64,000 nucleotides of DNA from Atherix ibis (taxonomy: Eukaryota > Arthropoda > Insecta > Diptera > Athericidae). A model generated the notes under the pieces. That model saw nothing but the letters and a program-made list of their open reading frames with translations, had not been told where the DNA came from and did not search any database. Below are positions 1-12,109 of the stretch, piece by piece. The position numbers and the translations under genes were made by a program. The stretch lies in NCBI GenBank assembly GCA_958298945.1, contig OY282610.1, positions 47,065,667 to 47,129,666 on the forward strand, in the 5' to 3' direction. How positions within the stretch are numbered: the stretch's first letter is position 1; the number at the start of each line of letters is the position of its first letter.

Positions 1-1840
1 AATGAATAGACTGTCTTTTAACAAAGAATTTCTTTTTCAAGATGACTCCTTCCATCGTATAGCTCCTAGACCCAATAACTGTTTTCAATTTTCCAAAAGA
101 ATTTAATCACTTCTAATTCCTTCTTACAACGAACTATCGCCCAGTTTCATTAGGTAAGCTGAAGTTGCCAAATGGCCATATGTTCGCGCCACCACAGGAT
201 GATCCTCATCTCTTTTCTTAGAGACCTTACATACAAAAAAAAAACAAAAATGCTCATGTTCAACAAATCCTTGCAATATTAAAAAAGATCTAATTCGGCA
301 ATAAAACAGTCGTCGATTTGTGCATTCTTATAAGACTGTAAAGTTTTTAAAATTGTGACAGCGGATTTAAGGCTTTTCTATTCTGTATAACAGTTATTAA
401 CGAATTTATCCTCTTTTTATAACATGTACTTATGACAATTAGGATATACTTTGCATATTTTTTAGAAATAATGAAAAATAATCAATTTGAATAATTTAAT
501 AATAAAGAGATTACTTTGAGGAAAAAAAACCATAACTAATTTTGAACCTTCCAAATGGATATTAGTTATTTAATCTTTTTTAGATATTAATTTATTACTA
601 AAACACACATTCTTAGCATTTGAGCACCAAAGAAATTTTACCAAAATAATAACAAAATATTTAATAATAACATTGGCAATTAACTTCATTCAACTTATAA
701 TATTATAAAAATTACTTTATTTTTTTAAATGAGGATGGGAAAAAATTACTATAAACCAAATTCAATCATTTAAAAGGATAAAAATTCAATTTAAACAATA
801 AATAATATATTTTATTGGAACAGTAGTAGTATGTACTTTAATAAATAATAATTTGTAGTGGTTTTTTTTTTGAAAAAAAATATAATTGAATTAAATTTTT
901 AAAAATACTAATAGTGTTTAGGACTAACTAAATGTTTAGGAATCACTCCTTATGTGAAACAATAATTTTCACAATAAATTTTATTAAAGTTTTTATTTAT
1001 TTAGTCTTCTTTTAAATTCAATGTTTATTAATTTATGTGTATTATTATTTAAATTTCATAGAACTTAAAAAAAATTCCTATCATTTGTCCTTTGTCTTTT
1101 TATGTATAATAAAACAAACTTTTAGTACTAGAGTTGTCTGTCTGTCTATCTCCTGTATTAAACTATAAAAAAGAAAATTCTCTAACATTTATAAAACGAT
1201 AATAATTTCCTTTCCATGCCTCATATTAAAAATGATTTAAAAAAAAAAAAAAACCACAGAACATTTCCCTTATAAGAGATTGTTGTAATTGAAAACATCC
1301 CCCATACTTATTGTATATTGAAATAATTGATTAAAATATGAGTTCCGGCATAACAATGGGTGAATAAATTTTTTAAAAATTTTAATAGAATTAAAATTTT
1401 TAAAATTTATTCAAATAGTGAACAAGAAACATCAAAACTAAATAAATTAAAAACGAGAACAAAATTCATTTCGATTTAGTGAAAATATTGTAGTGATTTT
1501 TTTTTAGATTAGAAAATTTCTAGAATTTTTTATAGCAAATTTTTAGTATATACTAGATAAAAATGGTAGTTGTGCTCGCCAATAGATGGCAGTACATAAA
1601 TTGGGCTATGTACATTCATATCAATTTGTACATGCCGATATGCATACATAGTTATTCGTATTCGTTCATAGGATATCACGCATATCAATCAGGTAGCCAG
1701 GATCGAAACTGGCTCGAATGTTTTTTAAGCATTATACATGTAGGGATAATAAGGTGACCAGGTGTTTTTGAGAGTTATCTAAATATTGGTAATTTTTTTT
1801 AGTAAAATTTTATTATTTACAATTTTTAATGCTGTTAGGA

Positions 1841-1872
1841 TTTCCCACTGATTATAGCGAATCAGTGGGAAA
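1841..1872. repeat. Inverted repeat, 13-bp perfect stem
   Basis: Arms 1841-1853 and 1860-1872 are exact reverse complements around a 6-nt loop (atagcg). In RNA it would form a short hairpin. No function is implied; it may be a remnant of a small inverted-repeat element. Confidence 0.8.
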
Positions 1873-4091
1873 AGGTATGAATACAGATAGAATTTCGAAA
1901 AACAGGATACAGAACGGTTAGGTTTTTTTTTCTCTAAATGAGATGATGAAACCATTTACTTTGGTCCATACGAGGATCAATAATAATTGAGAGTGTATTG
2001 AACGTCGAACCATCAATGACACAAGCGAGATTTATATAGGTGCCAATTTAAAAATAAAAACAATTTAATTAACATCAAATAAAAATATTCAACTGTTTAG
2101 TATGTTTATTATAATAATTCAAAAATTTTAAGATTATTTCATGACATTTAGCAAATAATTATTCATTTTAAATTCTAAAAATCTATAAAATATTTTCGTT
2201 AATTTTTGGAATGAATATTTTTTAATAATAAAAGAATTTTAAGTTTTTATCTGAAATTTTTGCAAATTTTGTTTTTTAAAAAAATATTATTTATTTTCAA
2301 GAAAGAATATAAAAAAAAAAAGTTTATTATTATGATAATATTTTTATTTTGTGTAATATTGCTTATGATAATGAGAAATAATTTTAAAATTAAATGAACG
2401 TAAAATGTACTACTATTTGTTGAATATTTATAAAAATTCAAATATTAAGCGTATTTTTATTGGCACCATCGGTATTTTCGAAAATATCTACAATTTATAT
2501 AGAGGAAAATATCATAAAGATAAATATGCAACTACCAAGAAATTATTTCCATCCTGGCTGGAAACTACTCTCCAACTCTTCTGGAACACAATTTCGGATA
2601 ATAAGGAATCCAACATGGATAACTATTGTGGAGTTATTAGTACTTGGGGCTAAGAGTATTAATGTCATTAAATGTGTGCTAAATTAAAAGTGAAATTTAA
2701 AGAAAAAAAATTATTTTGATATAAAGTTTTTTTTCAAGTGAGAAAACAGTTGAATTTTAAAAAGCGTTTATTATATTTTGAAATTAATACTTTTTGGTAA
2801 AGATTTTTTTTTTTTTTTTTTTAAAAAAAAGGCTAATTTCTTTTTAAAAATACAATATTAAATTAATTAGCTTTTAATTAATTAATTAATAATATCATAT
2901 AATTGGCTTTATTCACACAACATTTTATTGTATAACAATTAAAAATCGAGTATTTAAAATTAGTTTTTTTCTTAATAGCACAATATGTAGAAAGTTGCAT
3001 TTGAAATTTATTTCTGAAATTAATTAATTTCTAAATAAAAAATTCACTAAAACTTTTTAAATTATTACACAAAATTTAAAAATTACAATTAATTTTCAAA
3101 TGCACCGCACTTGTTCCATTTTTTATGCAGTTGAATTTTTAGGGCAAATTCACTTTTAATCAAAAACAAATTCCAATAAAAATATTATTAATTTAGCAGC
3201 ATTGGCAATTAATGATTTTTTTTTTATGTTTTAAATAATATCCTAGTTAATGGTAATAATTATTTCATTACAAAATATGGTATTTTTGATAGAATGGAAA
3301 AAAGATGCTGCAACTATTTTCGATAAAAAAATATGAAAAGTGATTAATTTTGTACGAAACAATTTTATGAAGTTTTTTTTTGGTAATATAATTTTCTAAC
3401 AAAATATAGAATTCAATTGATCGATTGGCATTTTGTTCCCAAAATTTTTATATATTTTTTTAAAAAATAAACGCTTTTTAAAATTCTTTCTGGTAAACTA
3501 TTGTATGTACAATATTAAAGAAGATGTACATTTAAGAGCAAAAAATAAATTTTTTAAAATAATTTCCATCTATTTAGAAATTTTTTGATTGAAAAAAAAT
3601 TTTATACACAAAAATATAAATAACAAAATATTTAACTATAAAAAAAAAAATATTAATAATAACGCACACAAAAGCACACTTGAGAATGAGTAGAATTAGT
3701 TGAAATTTTAGTTAAAAATCAAATTCGATCGTACCGTAAACGGGCGATTATTATATTGATTTGTTAATATTGTACTGTGTATACTCGTAGTTTGGAAATT
3801 GTAGTCTGATTATTGCAATCAATTTAAATCACAAATAAATATATCTTAAATTTAATATTATCTATCCATTAACGTATGGTCATAGTGTATTATCTTTGAA
3901 AAATATTTGTATACTTGAAGGGAATATGGTGGATATAAAATCGATATAATTTTTTAAATCAAAAATTCTTTTATTATAAAAATAATTATATTCTCAAAGT
4001 TTATAATAAATTGTTATCAACCACTGTCTACAACTATCAAATGTCAATAGTCATTTATAGCCAAAAAAAAGCAACCCTGTATTTTCAAAAA

Positions 4092-5060
4092 GTAAAACAA
4101 CTTCGAAAATCATCAAGATTATTTTTGAAAATTCTGAAAATATAAATGACAACATCATTATGTTATATTATTGAAAAAGTACAACAAAATCATAGTTTCC
4201 TTTTGTCATTATATAAGAAAATTAACTACTTTAAGAATAGAAATATTTTCTATTAGTTATTCTGCTTACAAAAACTCATATACCATAGTTCTAAAACATA
4301 GGAAAATTATTGTTGAAAATTTTTTATATTAATTATTAAAAATTATCTTTGCCAAAAGAGAAATTTTCTTAATTTTATGAAATGGTATTTTGATAAATAT
4401 GCATTTTTGAAGAAAGGCCGATATTATTAAAAAAAAAAAAGAAAATGTTGACTAAAAATCTTTTAATTATATAAATTAATTGACTTTTATTGCCTATGGA
4501 TTTGTAAAAATTGTAACAAGTTCGAAAATCATTAAGATTACTTTTCGAAATTCCATATAAACAGTGCCATCTTATGTGACAAATTATAAAAATGACAACA
4601 ACTATTGTATTTACTTTTTTCCATTATTTTACGAGTATGAAACTCTTACAGTTCAACTATGAAAATATTTCTTTCGAAATATTTCGAAATATTTGTCTTT
4701 TTTTTTTGGCAATTAAAATGATTTCTTATGCAAAAAGACCAATGTTATTTACTATATATTATTGATATTGAATTTTATAGACAAATTGTTTGATACAAAA
4801 AAGAAATTAATCATTTAATATTGTATTATACAAAAAAGAGAATTTTGGTTAAGAAATTATATTTTTAATTAATAAAGAATTTATTACTTTAGTAAATGTG
4901 GAAAACAACAACTTCGAAAATCCTCAAAACTTACTTTTCGAAATTACAAAAAAATAACCAACGCCATCTGTTAGCAATATATAAAAGTTGACTTTTTTTT
5001 CGTTATGTAAAAAATAACTACTCAAAGTAAAGTAACGAAAAATAATCAGTGGTTTTGTAT
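4092..5060. repeat. Three diverged direct repeat units of about 400 bp
   Basis: A block that begins near ttcgaaaat and continues into an 'aagattacttttcgaaatt'-like core recurs at 4102, 4521 and 4913 (spacing 419 and 392). After the core, each unit continues with a run containing 'aaatgacaaca' or a similar string and then a T-rich stretch ending in a 'ttat' segment. Units 2 and 3 also share a 'gccatct' segment about 45 bp after the core. The divergence suggests an old tandem duplication or three copies of one dispersed repeat. Confidence 0.6.
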
Positions 5061-5827
5061 TATATTTTTCATAAAACTTATTTACAGAAAAATTCAAATA
5101 TTTTCCACCATATTGTCAAAAAGAAATTTTTTTTTTGTTAAATAAAAATGATTTAAATTTGATTAAAATCAGATCCAAACTGATGGTAATGATAAAACGC
5201 ATGCGAATAATACTTAACATCCTGTTGTGTCCTATGCATCCATATATGCATATATAGATAGATAGATATTTAGATGGAATGAAACTAATGATTGTTTATT
5301 TCTGTTCAAATAATTTACTTTTTATTTACTTCTATAATATATTTAGAAAGAAAAAATATTCTTTAACATGATATTATATATTGAAAGTTTTATGCATGGT
5401 AAAACTATTGAGTTCCTTTATCATTCCAATTATATACATACATACATACTCTATACAGAAAGCAAACCTATAAAAATAATACATATACTTACATTATTGG
5501 TTTCGATTATATTTAATAGGAATTAATTATTTGGAAGTAAATTATAACAGCTAAAAATATCAATTGATAAAGTAAGAAAAAAGAACACACAAAACGAAAA
5601 CATTCACCCACCCATATTTTTATTAACGCTAAAATCACCAAATTATAATCAAAATAATATGGCAACAGCAATCAAACAAAATTATTAATAGTACTAAACC
5701 CATCACCCCTAAACTACCACATAGATCAATACAGTTACATCTATTCATTCATTTTCGAATATATATTTTTTAGGACAGTATACATAATAAATTATTTAGC
5801 AATTATTTTTATAACTATTACTATAAT

Positions 5828-5853
5828 TTATTATTATTATTATTATTATTATT
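5828..5853. repeat. (TTA)n microsatellite
   Basis: Eight or so consecutive TTA/ATT units in intron sequence. Confidence 0.9.
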
Positions 5854-6903
5854 GTTATTTTATTGTATTGATTTTTTTTTCCAATAGTATTGTTATTGTA
5901 GAAAAATGTACTTGTAATTTTTCTTACCTTCATCCCCCTAAAAAAAAAAAACAAAAAAAAACACCCTAAGAGAAATATATAAAATTATCTACCCCTTTCG
6001 TGAATACTTTCGAGTATTTATTCAAAAGTAGTTTTGTTATTAATTTTGATTATTTTATAAATATTTGCATGCTGTATTTGTTATTATAATATGCACGCAT
6101 ACATGCATTCATACACATATACACGTATATATTTATTATTTAAATCTTTCATGTTGTTTTAAATTTACTTTCAGTTATTTTAAATGCCTTCATGAAAGTA
6201 TTATAAGTTGTAGCAAATTTGTAGTATGTTTTTTTTTCGAATTGCCTTTTAAAGCACGAAATTTGACTTTTGTTGATTCTTTGCATGAAAATATATTATA
6301 GAAAAACTATCTTTAAAAAGATATATAATAAAAATTAAATGGATAAAAAAAAATAATAACAAATAAAATAAAATAAAATTACTATTAACACAAATTAAGT
6401 GAATTTTTTCGACTGTAAATTTCTATCATATTATTTATTTTGCAATAGTATATATTTTTTTTCTTAACTATCTACTTAGTTTTTTTTTTTTAATTGCTAA
6501 TATATATAAATAGACGTTTTAGTAGTTAAGTGTTGAACAAAAAGAAAAAAAATTAAGTAAATAGTAATTAAAAATACTTACTATCATTTTACTTCTATAA
6601 TATTATTTGATTGGTGAATCTCTCATTGCATATTTCCTATTATAAAACTTGACTGAATTCGTTCCTGACCGAAGCTTGAGTTACTTACAATAATCGAAAA
6701 TATAAAATTTTAAAACAATTTCAAATATAATTATGGAAGTATTATATTTGGGGCTTATAGAATTTAGTAATTTTATATATAATCTAACATATTTGGAAGA
6801 AAAACAATGAAATAATATTAAATAAGATAAATTTTTATTTACAAATGCAAAAGTTATGAGTAGACAAAAATACGAAATATGAACTATTTAAATTTCACAG
6901 TCC

Positions 6904-7220
6904 AATGAAAGTTAAATGTTAAATGCGAAATAATGGGGCTAGAATTTTAACACCGCTGTGCAGCGCAACTTTTGCTTTAACTGAGCTAAATTTTGTTTGT
7001 TCAAGTGTTAACTGAATTGGTTCTATCCACGTGGACCATATATATCAGAAAGTTAATAAATATTATTTATTTTAAAAACATTCTTTTAAGCAAAAAATAT
7101 AAAATTTAAAGTTTTCAAATGAAAGTTAAACGCTAAAAGTGAAAAATTGAGGCTAGAAGTGTATTGTCGTTGTGCAGCGTAACTTTTGTTGTAAGTCAGC
7201 TAAATTTCGATAGTTATAGA
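6904..7220. repeat. Direct duplication with a period of about 214 bp
   Basis: The segment starting 'aatgaaagttaaa' at 6904 recurs at 7118. Both copies continue through a 'ggctagaa' block, a 'gctgtgcagcg' or 'gttgtgcagcg' block and an 'aacttttg...gctaaattt' block about 90 bp long. The copies differ by scattered substitutions, so the duplication is not recent. Confidence 0.75.
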
Positions 7221-7640
7221 ATGTATCTCGCTTGCGTACATTCATTAAATTGGTTTAAATACATTTCTATAAAGCAAAAACCTACAAGCTAAGTCGTTCT
7301 ACAATATTTCTTCCACTCTCCTTAGGCTATTTAATATTTCAAATAATATAAGCTTATTAGAAAATATTAAGAAAATTACATTTTATAAGCTCCAAATGCA
7401 AACACAAATAGAAAATCACAATTAAATAAATGATAAAAATTTACATGTTCAAATTCTTTCGAATTAGCAGCCAAAAAAATTGATTGCTTATAATTTTTTC
7501 GCCAAAGATTTTATATAAAAAGAAAAAAAAAAAAACAAAAACAGATCAACTAAACTCACATACATTGATACGAAATACATTTACATCCAATACAAAAGAT
7601 AAAGAATATTTATTTGTATGTTATTTGATGACAATCTTAG

Positions 7641-7985
7641 ATATTTCATCGTTTTGGTGCTATTTGGTAATTATACACTGCTAAATGTGTTCTTGGCTAT
7701 CGCCGTCGATAATTTGGCAAATGCCCAAGAACTGACTGCAGCTGAAGAGGAGCAGGTTGAAGAGGATAAGGAAAAACAGTTGCAGGAGCTTGAAAAGGAA
7801 ATGGAGGCCTTACAAGTCTCAGATGGATCACCGCCACGTGTTGAGGTATCGCCTCCGTCACCAACACGTGGCGGTAAAGGTAAAAAGAAGGAGGATGAAA
7901 AGAAAGACGATGAAGAGGATATACCAGATGGTCCAAAGCCAATGTTGCCATATTCTTCAATGTTTATTTTATCACCAACTAATCC
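7641..7985 (+). CDS. cac: cac exon: domain II S6 and II-III linker
   Basis: This exon codes for the pore-lining S6 helix of domain II (it opens [20 protein letters not shown]) and the following cytoplasmic II-III linker of a CaV2-type calcium channel alpha1 subunit. The sequence [11 protein letters not shown] right after S6 is a hallmark of this family. The linker is then highly charged, first acidic ([19 protein letters not shown]) and then a Lys/Glu block, and ends [18 protein letters not shown]. In vertebrate CaV2 the II-III linker carries the synprint site; the insect linker is short and I see no clear synprint. The acceptor is cttag ending at 7640 and the donor is gtaagc at 7986. The first base completes a Leu codon and the last two bases begin the Pro codon. 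The open frame runs upstream to a Met at 7618, but that Met lies in the intron. Confidence 0.95.
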
Positions 7986-8925
7986 GTAAGCCGCTCATCC
8001 CTCATATTATTTTTATTACAAAATATTTATTTTATATAAAATAAACTAAATAATATAAAGTGGAGTCAGAAAAAATGTACAAACTGAATGTTTTTCCTCT
8101 ACGTCAAAAAGGCAATAGCTACGATCACTGCAATAATTTATAATATCAATAAATATTAATCCGGATAATATTCATAAATTGTATTTATGAAAACTGCAAT
8201 TTTCTTATTATTTCAAAGGAATAAATAATATTCAAAATTCCTATACAAAATATTAATAAAATATTAAGAAATATTTGCATAATTTTTATTGAAAATTGTC
8301 TTGAGTCCAAATCCTGGCAGTGAAAAAGTGGCTGGCTTGTATTAACAATTTTGCCGCCAAATGGAAGAAATCTTACTCGGAATGATCATAAAAGGAATAC
8401 TCTTCAATATTGCTAGTACTTTGAGACGTAGTTGAAGGGAATCCACAATAAAACCTTACCAAGTATGAGAATGCCAGTTTCATTTAAAAAAAAAAAGGTC
8501 CAATAAAATTAAGGGTTTTAAGGCTCATTTTTACTTAAGGCGTAAATTGAAGGTACATTTTCACTTAACATTTTATAAATAAAAAGCAGATGTACCTTAA
8601 ATACAGACAGTCCTTATAGAAGTCCATTTAAAATGTTCAAATTCAATTTAAAAACTAATGTATCACCGATAGATGGCGCTATAAGCATTTTAGCTATGAC
8701 AGCCATCAGAATGAGATTTTATCGCTCACCGATAGATGACGTTACTAATGTTTTATTCATATCCACCCATTTGGTTTTATTTTTTCTGCTAAACCACTGC
8801 GTATATGTGTTACTATTCATACAATAATAAATAAATTAATTAATCATAATAGCTTTCCTGTCATAAATTTAAATATTATTATTATTTTCAATTTACTTAT
8901 TTGCTATTTGGGATATATTATATAG
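7986..8925 (+). other. cac: cac intron, 940 bp
   Basis: AT-rich intron between the II-III linker exon and the III S1 exon. Near 8520-8610 are related short strings (aaggtacat and its complement atgtacctt) about 35 bp apart. At 8665-8680 and 8727-8743 are two copies of a caccgatagatgRcg motif. No ORF with a recognisable domain is present. Confidence 0.85.
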
Positions 8926-9228
8926 AATTCGTCGCGGCGCACATTGGGTCGTCAATTTACCATATTTTGATATATTCATAATGGTCGTTATTTCGTTATC
9001 GTCAATCGCTTTGGCAGCCGAAGATCCTGTCGAAGAGGATTCCACCCGCAACAGAGTGCTTAACTATTTCGATTATGCATTTACGGGCGTATTTACGATA
9101 GAGATGTTACTCAAAATCGTCGATTTAGGTATTATATTACATCCAGGCAGCTATTTAAGAGAATTCTGGAATATAATGGATGCTGTAGTTGTAATATGTG
9201 CTGCTGTGAGTTTTGGCTTCGATATGAG
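8926..9228 (+). CDS. cac: cac exon: domain III S1 to S3
   Basis: Begins with the end of the II-III linker ([15 protein letters not shown]), then III S1 ([19 protein letters not shown]), a short outside loop, III S2 ([19 protein letters not shown]), the S2-S3 linker ([11 protein letters not shown]) and III S3 ([18 protein letters not shown]). The acidic Glu in S2 and the Asp in S3 that stabilise the moving S4 charges are present. The acceptor is tatag ending at 8925 and the donor gtaagt begins at 9229. The exon enters and leaves with the same phase as its neighbours (first base completes Pro; last two bases begin Ser). This is voltage-sensor sequence and is very similar to the Drosophila protein as I remember it. 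Confidence 0.96.
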
Positions 9229-9321
9229 GTAAGTGACAAACAAATATCAATTTTATATACAAAAATCTAATTAATAGCAAAAAAAAATAATTAATAAATT
9301 TTTCAATCTTCCAAACAATAG
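9229..9321 (+). other. cac: Short cac intron, 93 bp
   Basis: Canonical GT-AG intron (gtaagtg ... caatag) with no other content. Confidence 0.93.
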
Positions 9322-9582
9322 TGGCAGCAGTGCTGGACAAAATTTATCAACAATCAAATCACTACGTGTTCTCCGTGTATTGCGTCCTTTAAAAACAATA
9401 AAACGTGTTCCAAAACTAAAAGCTGTATTCGATTGTGTGGTGAACTCACTTAAAAATGTTATTAATATTCTTATCGTGTACATATTATTCCAATTTATTT
9501 TCGCTGTAATCGCTGTACAATTGTTCAATGGGAAATTTTTCTATTGCTCGGATGGGAGTAAACGCACTGCCGAAGAGTGCCA
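9322..9582 (+). CDS. cac: cac exon: domain III S4, S5 and start of pore turret
   Basis: Contains the III S4 voltage sensor with regularly spaced Arg/Lys ([20 protein letters not shown]), the S4-S5 linker ([13 protein letters not shown]), the S5 helix ([20 protein letters not shown]) and the start of the extracellular turret ([12 protein letters not shown]...EECQ). The acceptor caatag ends at 9321 and the donor gtaagt begins at 9583. One S5-end residue reads Ala (IAVQLF) where I recall Gly in Drosophila (IGVQLF). The turret carries two Cys residues, as is usual. Frame and phase agree with both neighbours. Confidence 0.96.
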
Positions 9583-9899
9583 GTAAGTAACAAATAAATT
9601 TTTCCATTTTATTATTTTTGAAGAAAAAATAACACTAAATTTCAATTTACTTTGTAGTTTATAAGATATTACTCAACTATAAGAAAATGTTCCTACAAGA
9701 GAATATGCTTAGAGCTGAGCATCTTCAGTAACTCCACACATTCGAAGAAAATATCCTTGAACTTGATATAGTTGGTTTTTTGTTGTTGTTTTTTTTATAG
9801 AAAAAGTCTTCATAAGTCATACAATCTATCAACACAAAATGTTAGTTAATATTCTGCATTTATTTGGTCGCCTTCAAGATGGGCCTTCTTTTTTTTCAT

Positions 9900-10920
9900 T
9901 CGTCTAAATAATTTTTGTAACCACTTGTTGGTATCATCGTCAACTTATTTCTTCGGATTCTTCTTTATGGCTTCAATGTACTCAAAACATATTTCACGAA
10001 GTGGTACTTTTACCTTGCGTAATAGAAAAAACTCACATACGGTGCTTAATTGATGAAATTCATTGTGTTTTCTATCACAAACTTGCGCACAATAATTGCT
10101 CATTATCGTGGTATAAAATTTAAACGTAGTTTGTTTATTTATGGTTTGCCCCATATGGTTTGCACCTTCGGAATTCAGTCTTAACAACATCACAATAATC
10201 AAAGAAAACTGTTAACAGAGTTTGACGAATTCTTTTCGGTTTCAGCTCATCTCGGACTGTATAGCTTGTGGTACCATCTTGTTGAAACCACATGCCGTCC
10301 ACGTTTGTATCTTGCAATTTAAGCACAAAAAAACTAATTAATCATGTTGAGATAGCGAGCACCATTAACTGTTATTGCCTCACTAGCTGTATTTTCGAAG
10401 AAGAATGTTTCGATGATGTCTACACCGCAAATGGCTGCATTTATTTCTCAACAATCAATCGTGGATTTTTTGAACCTCAAATGCGATTGACCAAGCCATA
10501 AAGATGGAAATGAACCTCATCGCTGGAGATGATTTTGTTCCACTTATTATTTTCCAATTATCCATTCAACGAACTCCATTAGCTGTGCGTTGTCAGTAGG
10601 CTTCAGTTCTTGAGTCAATGACGATTTAAATGTTTCGTGAAAATCCGATTCATGACCAGGGTCTGGGCTCTCAGCCTTTCTTACGAACTGCTCCAATATT
10701 TTGTGTTGAACGACTTATTGAAGAACGGCCAGAAAGGTCAAAATGACAAATTGATCTAGTCTCTCTAAATTTTACAGTTGATATAGCCAAATCAATATTC
10801 CGACCATATTTTGTACGAAAATTGCGAACTGTGGCTTCCAAACCTGCATTATTATGAAAATATTGCTCAACAATGAAAACGCGTTGTTCTTTTGTGTAGC
10901 GCTCCATTTTTAATTATCCA
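9900..10920 (-). mobile_element. Decayed Tc1/mariner-type element, DD41D (rosa-like) kind
   Basis: On the reverse strand a transposase remnant starts MERYTKEQRVFIVEQYF near 10907, the N-terminal helix-turn-helix seen in DUF4817/DDE_3 transposases. It continues with degraded pieces in several frames: a DEVHFHL-like first-Asp area lost to mutation near 10500 (it reads MRFISIFMAWS), then MWFQQDGTTSYT near 10280, which corresponds to the FQQDGATCHT second-Asp motif. The C-terminal part at 9945-10202 is barely recognisable. Many frameshifts and stops make it inactive. Terminal repeats were not found, so the limits are approximate. It is the oldest-looking of three related copies in the window. Confidence 0.7.
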
Positions 10921-11072
10921 AAAATTTTCAGCTGTCACGCCTTGGTACAACAAATTTCATATCCAAAACATCAATTAAAATAGTTCAAACAGACTTCAAA
11001 TGGTGAAACATATCCAAATCCCGAGGCAGAATGTTCATTCAGTCTATGTTTTTGGCAGTCTGATATGTTAAA

Positions 11073-11118
11073 GGTCCACCGGATTAAGAAAAGTATTCTT
11101 TTCTTAATCCAGTGGACC
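11073..11118. repeat. Inverted repeat, 21-bp stem with a 4-nt loop
   Basis: Arms 11073-11093 and 11098-11118 are reverse complements with one mismatch. It lies about 170 bp outside the N-terminal end of the rosa-like transposase relic. The arm begins ggtccac, which resembles the GTCCA/GGACC part of the terminal repeats of the better preserved copy at 51233-52498, so it may be a folded-back element end. Confidence 0.8.
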
Positions 11119-11371
11119 CCTAATAAAAATGAATTTTTAGATGCATTGCACTACTTTCCCGTATAATTTTTTCAAATATTAAAAATCGCAAAGTGCACTT
11201 TGATAGATCGCAGCCAAAACACTACTTAATAATTAATAATTAGTTGCAATAAAAAAAAAAACGTATTTTTAAGGCGGGCTTTTTAAACAAACAATTCTGA
11301 TTATTCATTTGAGGAAACATATAAATGCAACTCAAATTATTGTCCTCATTATTTGTGATTTGGTAAATATT

Positions 11372-11400
11372 TGCTCTATAATGGACTCAATTATAGAGCA
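11372..11400. repeat. Inverted repeat, 11-bp perfect stem
   Basis: Arms 11372-11382 and 11390-11400 are perfect reverse complements separated by 7 nt. AT-rich apart from the tgctct/agagca ends. Confidence 0.75.
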
Positions 11401-11855
11401 GCAACAACACCATTAGTCATTTGTTTACATTTGACTGGAAAATTCTTAGCGAACGAAATCTCTACTGAAGCCTTGGTCAACTTTTATAAAATTTTGAACA
11501 TTTTCTATATTCACAATTTTTAATTAATAATATTGATGAAAAAATTTACTCAAAATTCAGCAAAAAAAAAAATTGTCAAATACTCCTGCTTCATCTCGCA
11601 TATGGCGGGAACCATTATCATAATCCTAATAGAATATGACCTGAGGTTCTATAGAGATAAAGAAAAAACGTTTACACTTTTTACAAACTGCTTTTCAAAA
11701 TATTCTATAAAATGCATTTTGTTAATGACGATCGCCTCCATCTTAAGAAAATCAAAAAATGGCGTCACGTCAATAAGAACAAACAAAAATATTAATATTA
11801 ATTGGATTAAAAAAGATCGCATGTTTAAAATAATTTCTAATCTGTCCATTTTTAG

Positions 11856-11999
11856 GGGTACTTATTTCAAATTCGAAGGCGAAGAACTATTACCGAAAAA
11901 GGAGCTTCGTTTGTGGTTGACGCAAAATTTTCACTACGATAATGTTGCTACAGCAATGTTAACATTATTTGCTGTACAAACTGGTGAAGGATGGCCTCA
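11856..11999 (+). CDS. cac: cac exon: domain III pore loop
   Basis: Codes for the second part of the III turret ([20 protein letters not shown]), the pore helix ([15 protein letters not shown]) and the selectivity filter QTGEGWPQ. The Glu in TGEGW is the domain III member of the EEEE ring that gives calcium selectivity. The acceptor tttag ends at 11855 and the donor gtaaga begins at 12000; the exon is in phase with both neighbours. The turret differs from Drosophila at a few positions, as expected of an outward-facing loop. Confidence 0.96.
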
Positions 12000-12109
12000 G
12001 TAAGAATTATTAATAATTATATTTATTTATTAATTGTTCTATGCCTAAATCAATTTGGCCTAATCATTCTGATGCGTTTATCCTCTCTCTCGATAAACTA
12101 TACTTTTAG
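12000..12109 (+). other. cac: Short cac intron, 110 bp
   Basis: GT-AG intron (gtaagaatta ... acttttag) with a good polypyrimidine tract and nothing else. Confidence 0.92.

Larger units (their letters stand above)
1..7640 (+). other. cac: 5' portion of a long cac intron (no exon recognised)
   Basis: No segment of this stretch translates into calcium-channel sequence, although the next exon begins in the middle of domain II S6, so the preceding exon (II S5, pore loop) must lie upstream of the window. The stretch is AT-rich with poly-A/T runs, a (TTA)n microsatellite near 5828-5853, a 13-bp hairpin at 1841-1872, three related ~400-bp repeat units around 4092-5060 and a 214-bp-spaced duplication at 6904-7220. 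Slightly less AT-rich patches at 1-200, 1570-2040 and 2470-2650 may be old transposon debris but match nothing I recognise. Short ORFs here (for example 2405-2653) have no recognisable domains. Confidence 0.75.
9583..11855 (+). other. cac: cac intron, 2.27 kb, with a decayed rosa-like element
   Basis: GT-AG intron expanded by a transposon relic at about 9900-10920 (reverse strand) and holding two hairpins, at 11073-11118 and 11372-11400. An open frame 11533-11855 runs into the next exon without a stop, but its intron part has no channel similarity and a clean tttag acceptor precedes the exon. Confidence 0.85.

Noticed and set aside
1563..1757. 64-codon ORF in a GC-richer patch
   Set aside because: Composition looks like repeat sequence (tacatac type) and there is no domain.
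2405..2687. Two overlapping ORFs of 75-82 codons
   Set aside because: No recognisable motif, no flanking splice signals in a frame that fits cac; probably transposon debris or chance.
1..7640. Looked for domain II S5/pore exons
   Set aside because: No frame shows the expected TGEDW-type filter or S5 sequence.
11533..11855. Open frame with a Met running into the III pore exon
   Set aside because: The frame is continuous with the exon by chance; the upstream part lacks channel similarity and a good tttag acceptor and matching phase define the exon start at 11856.
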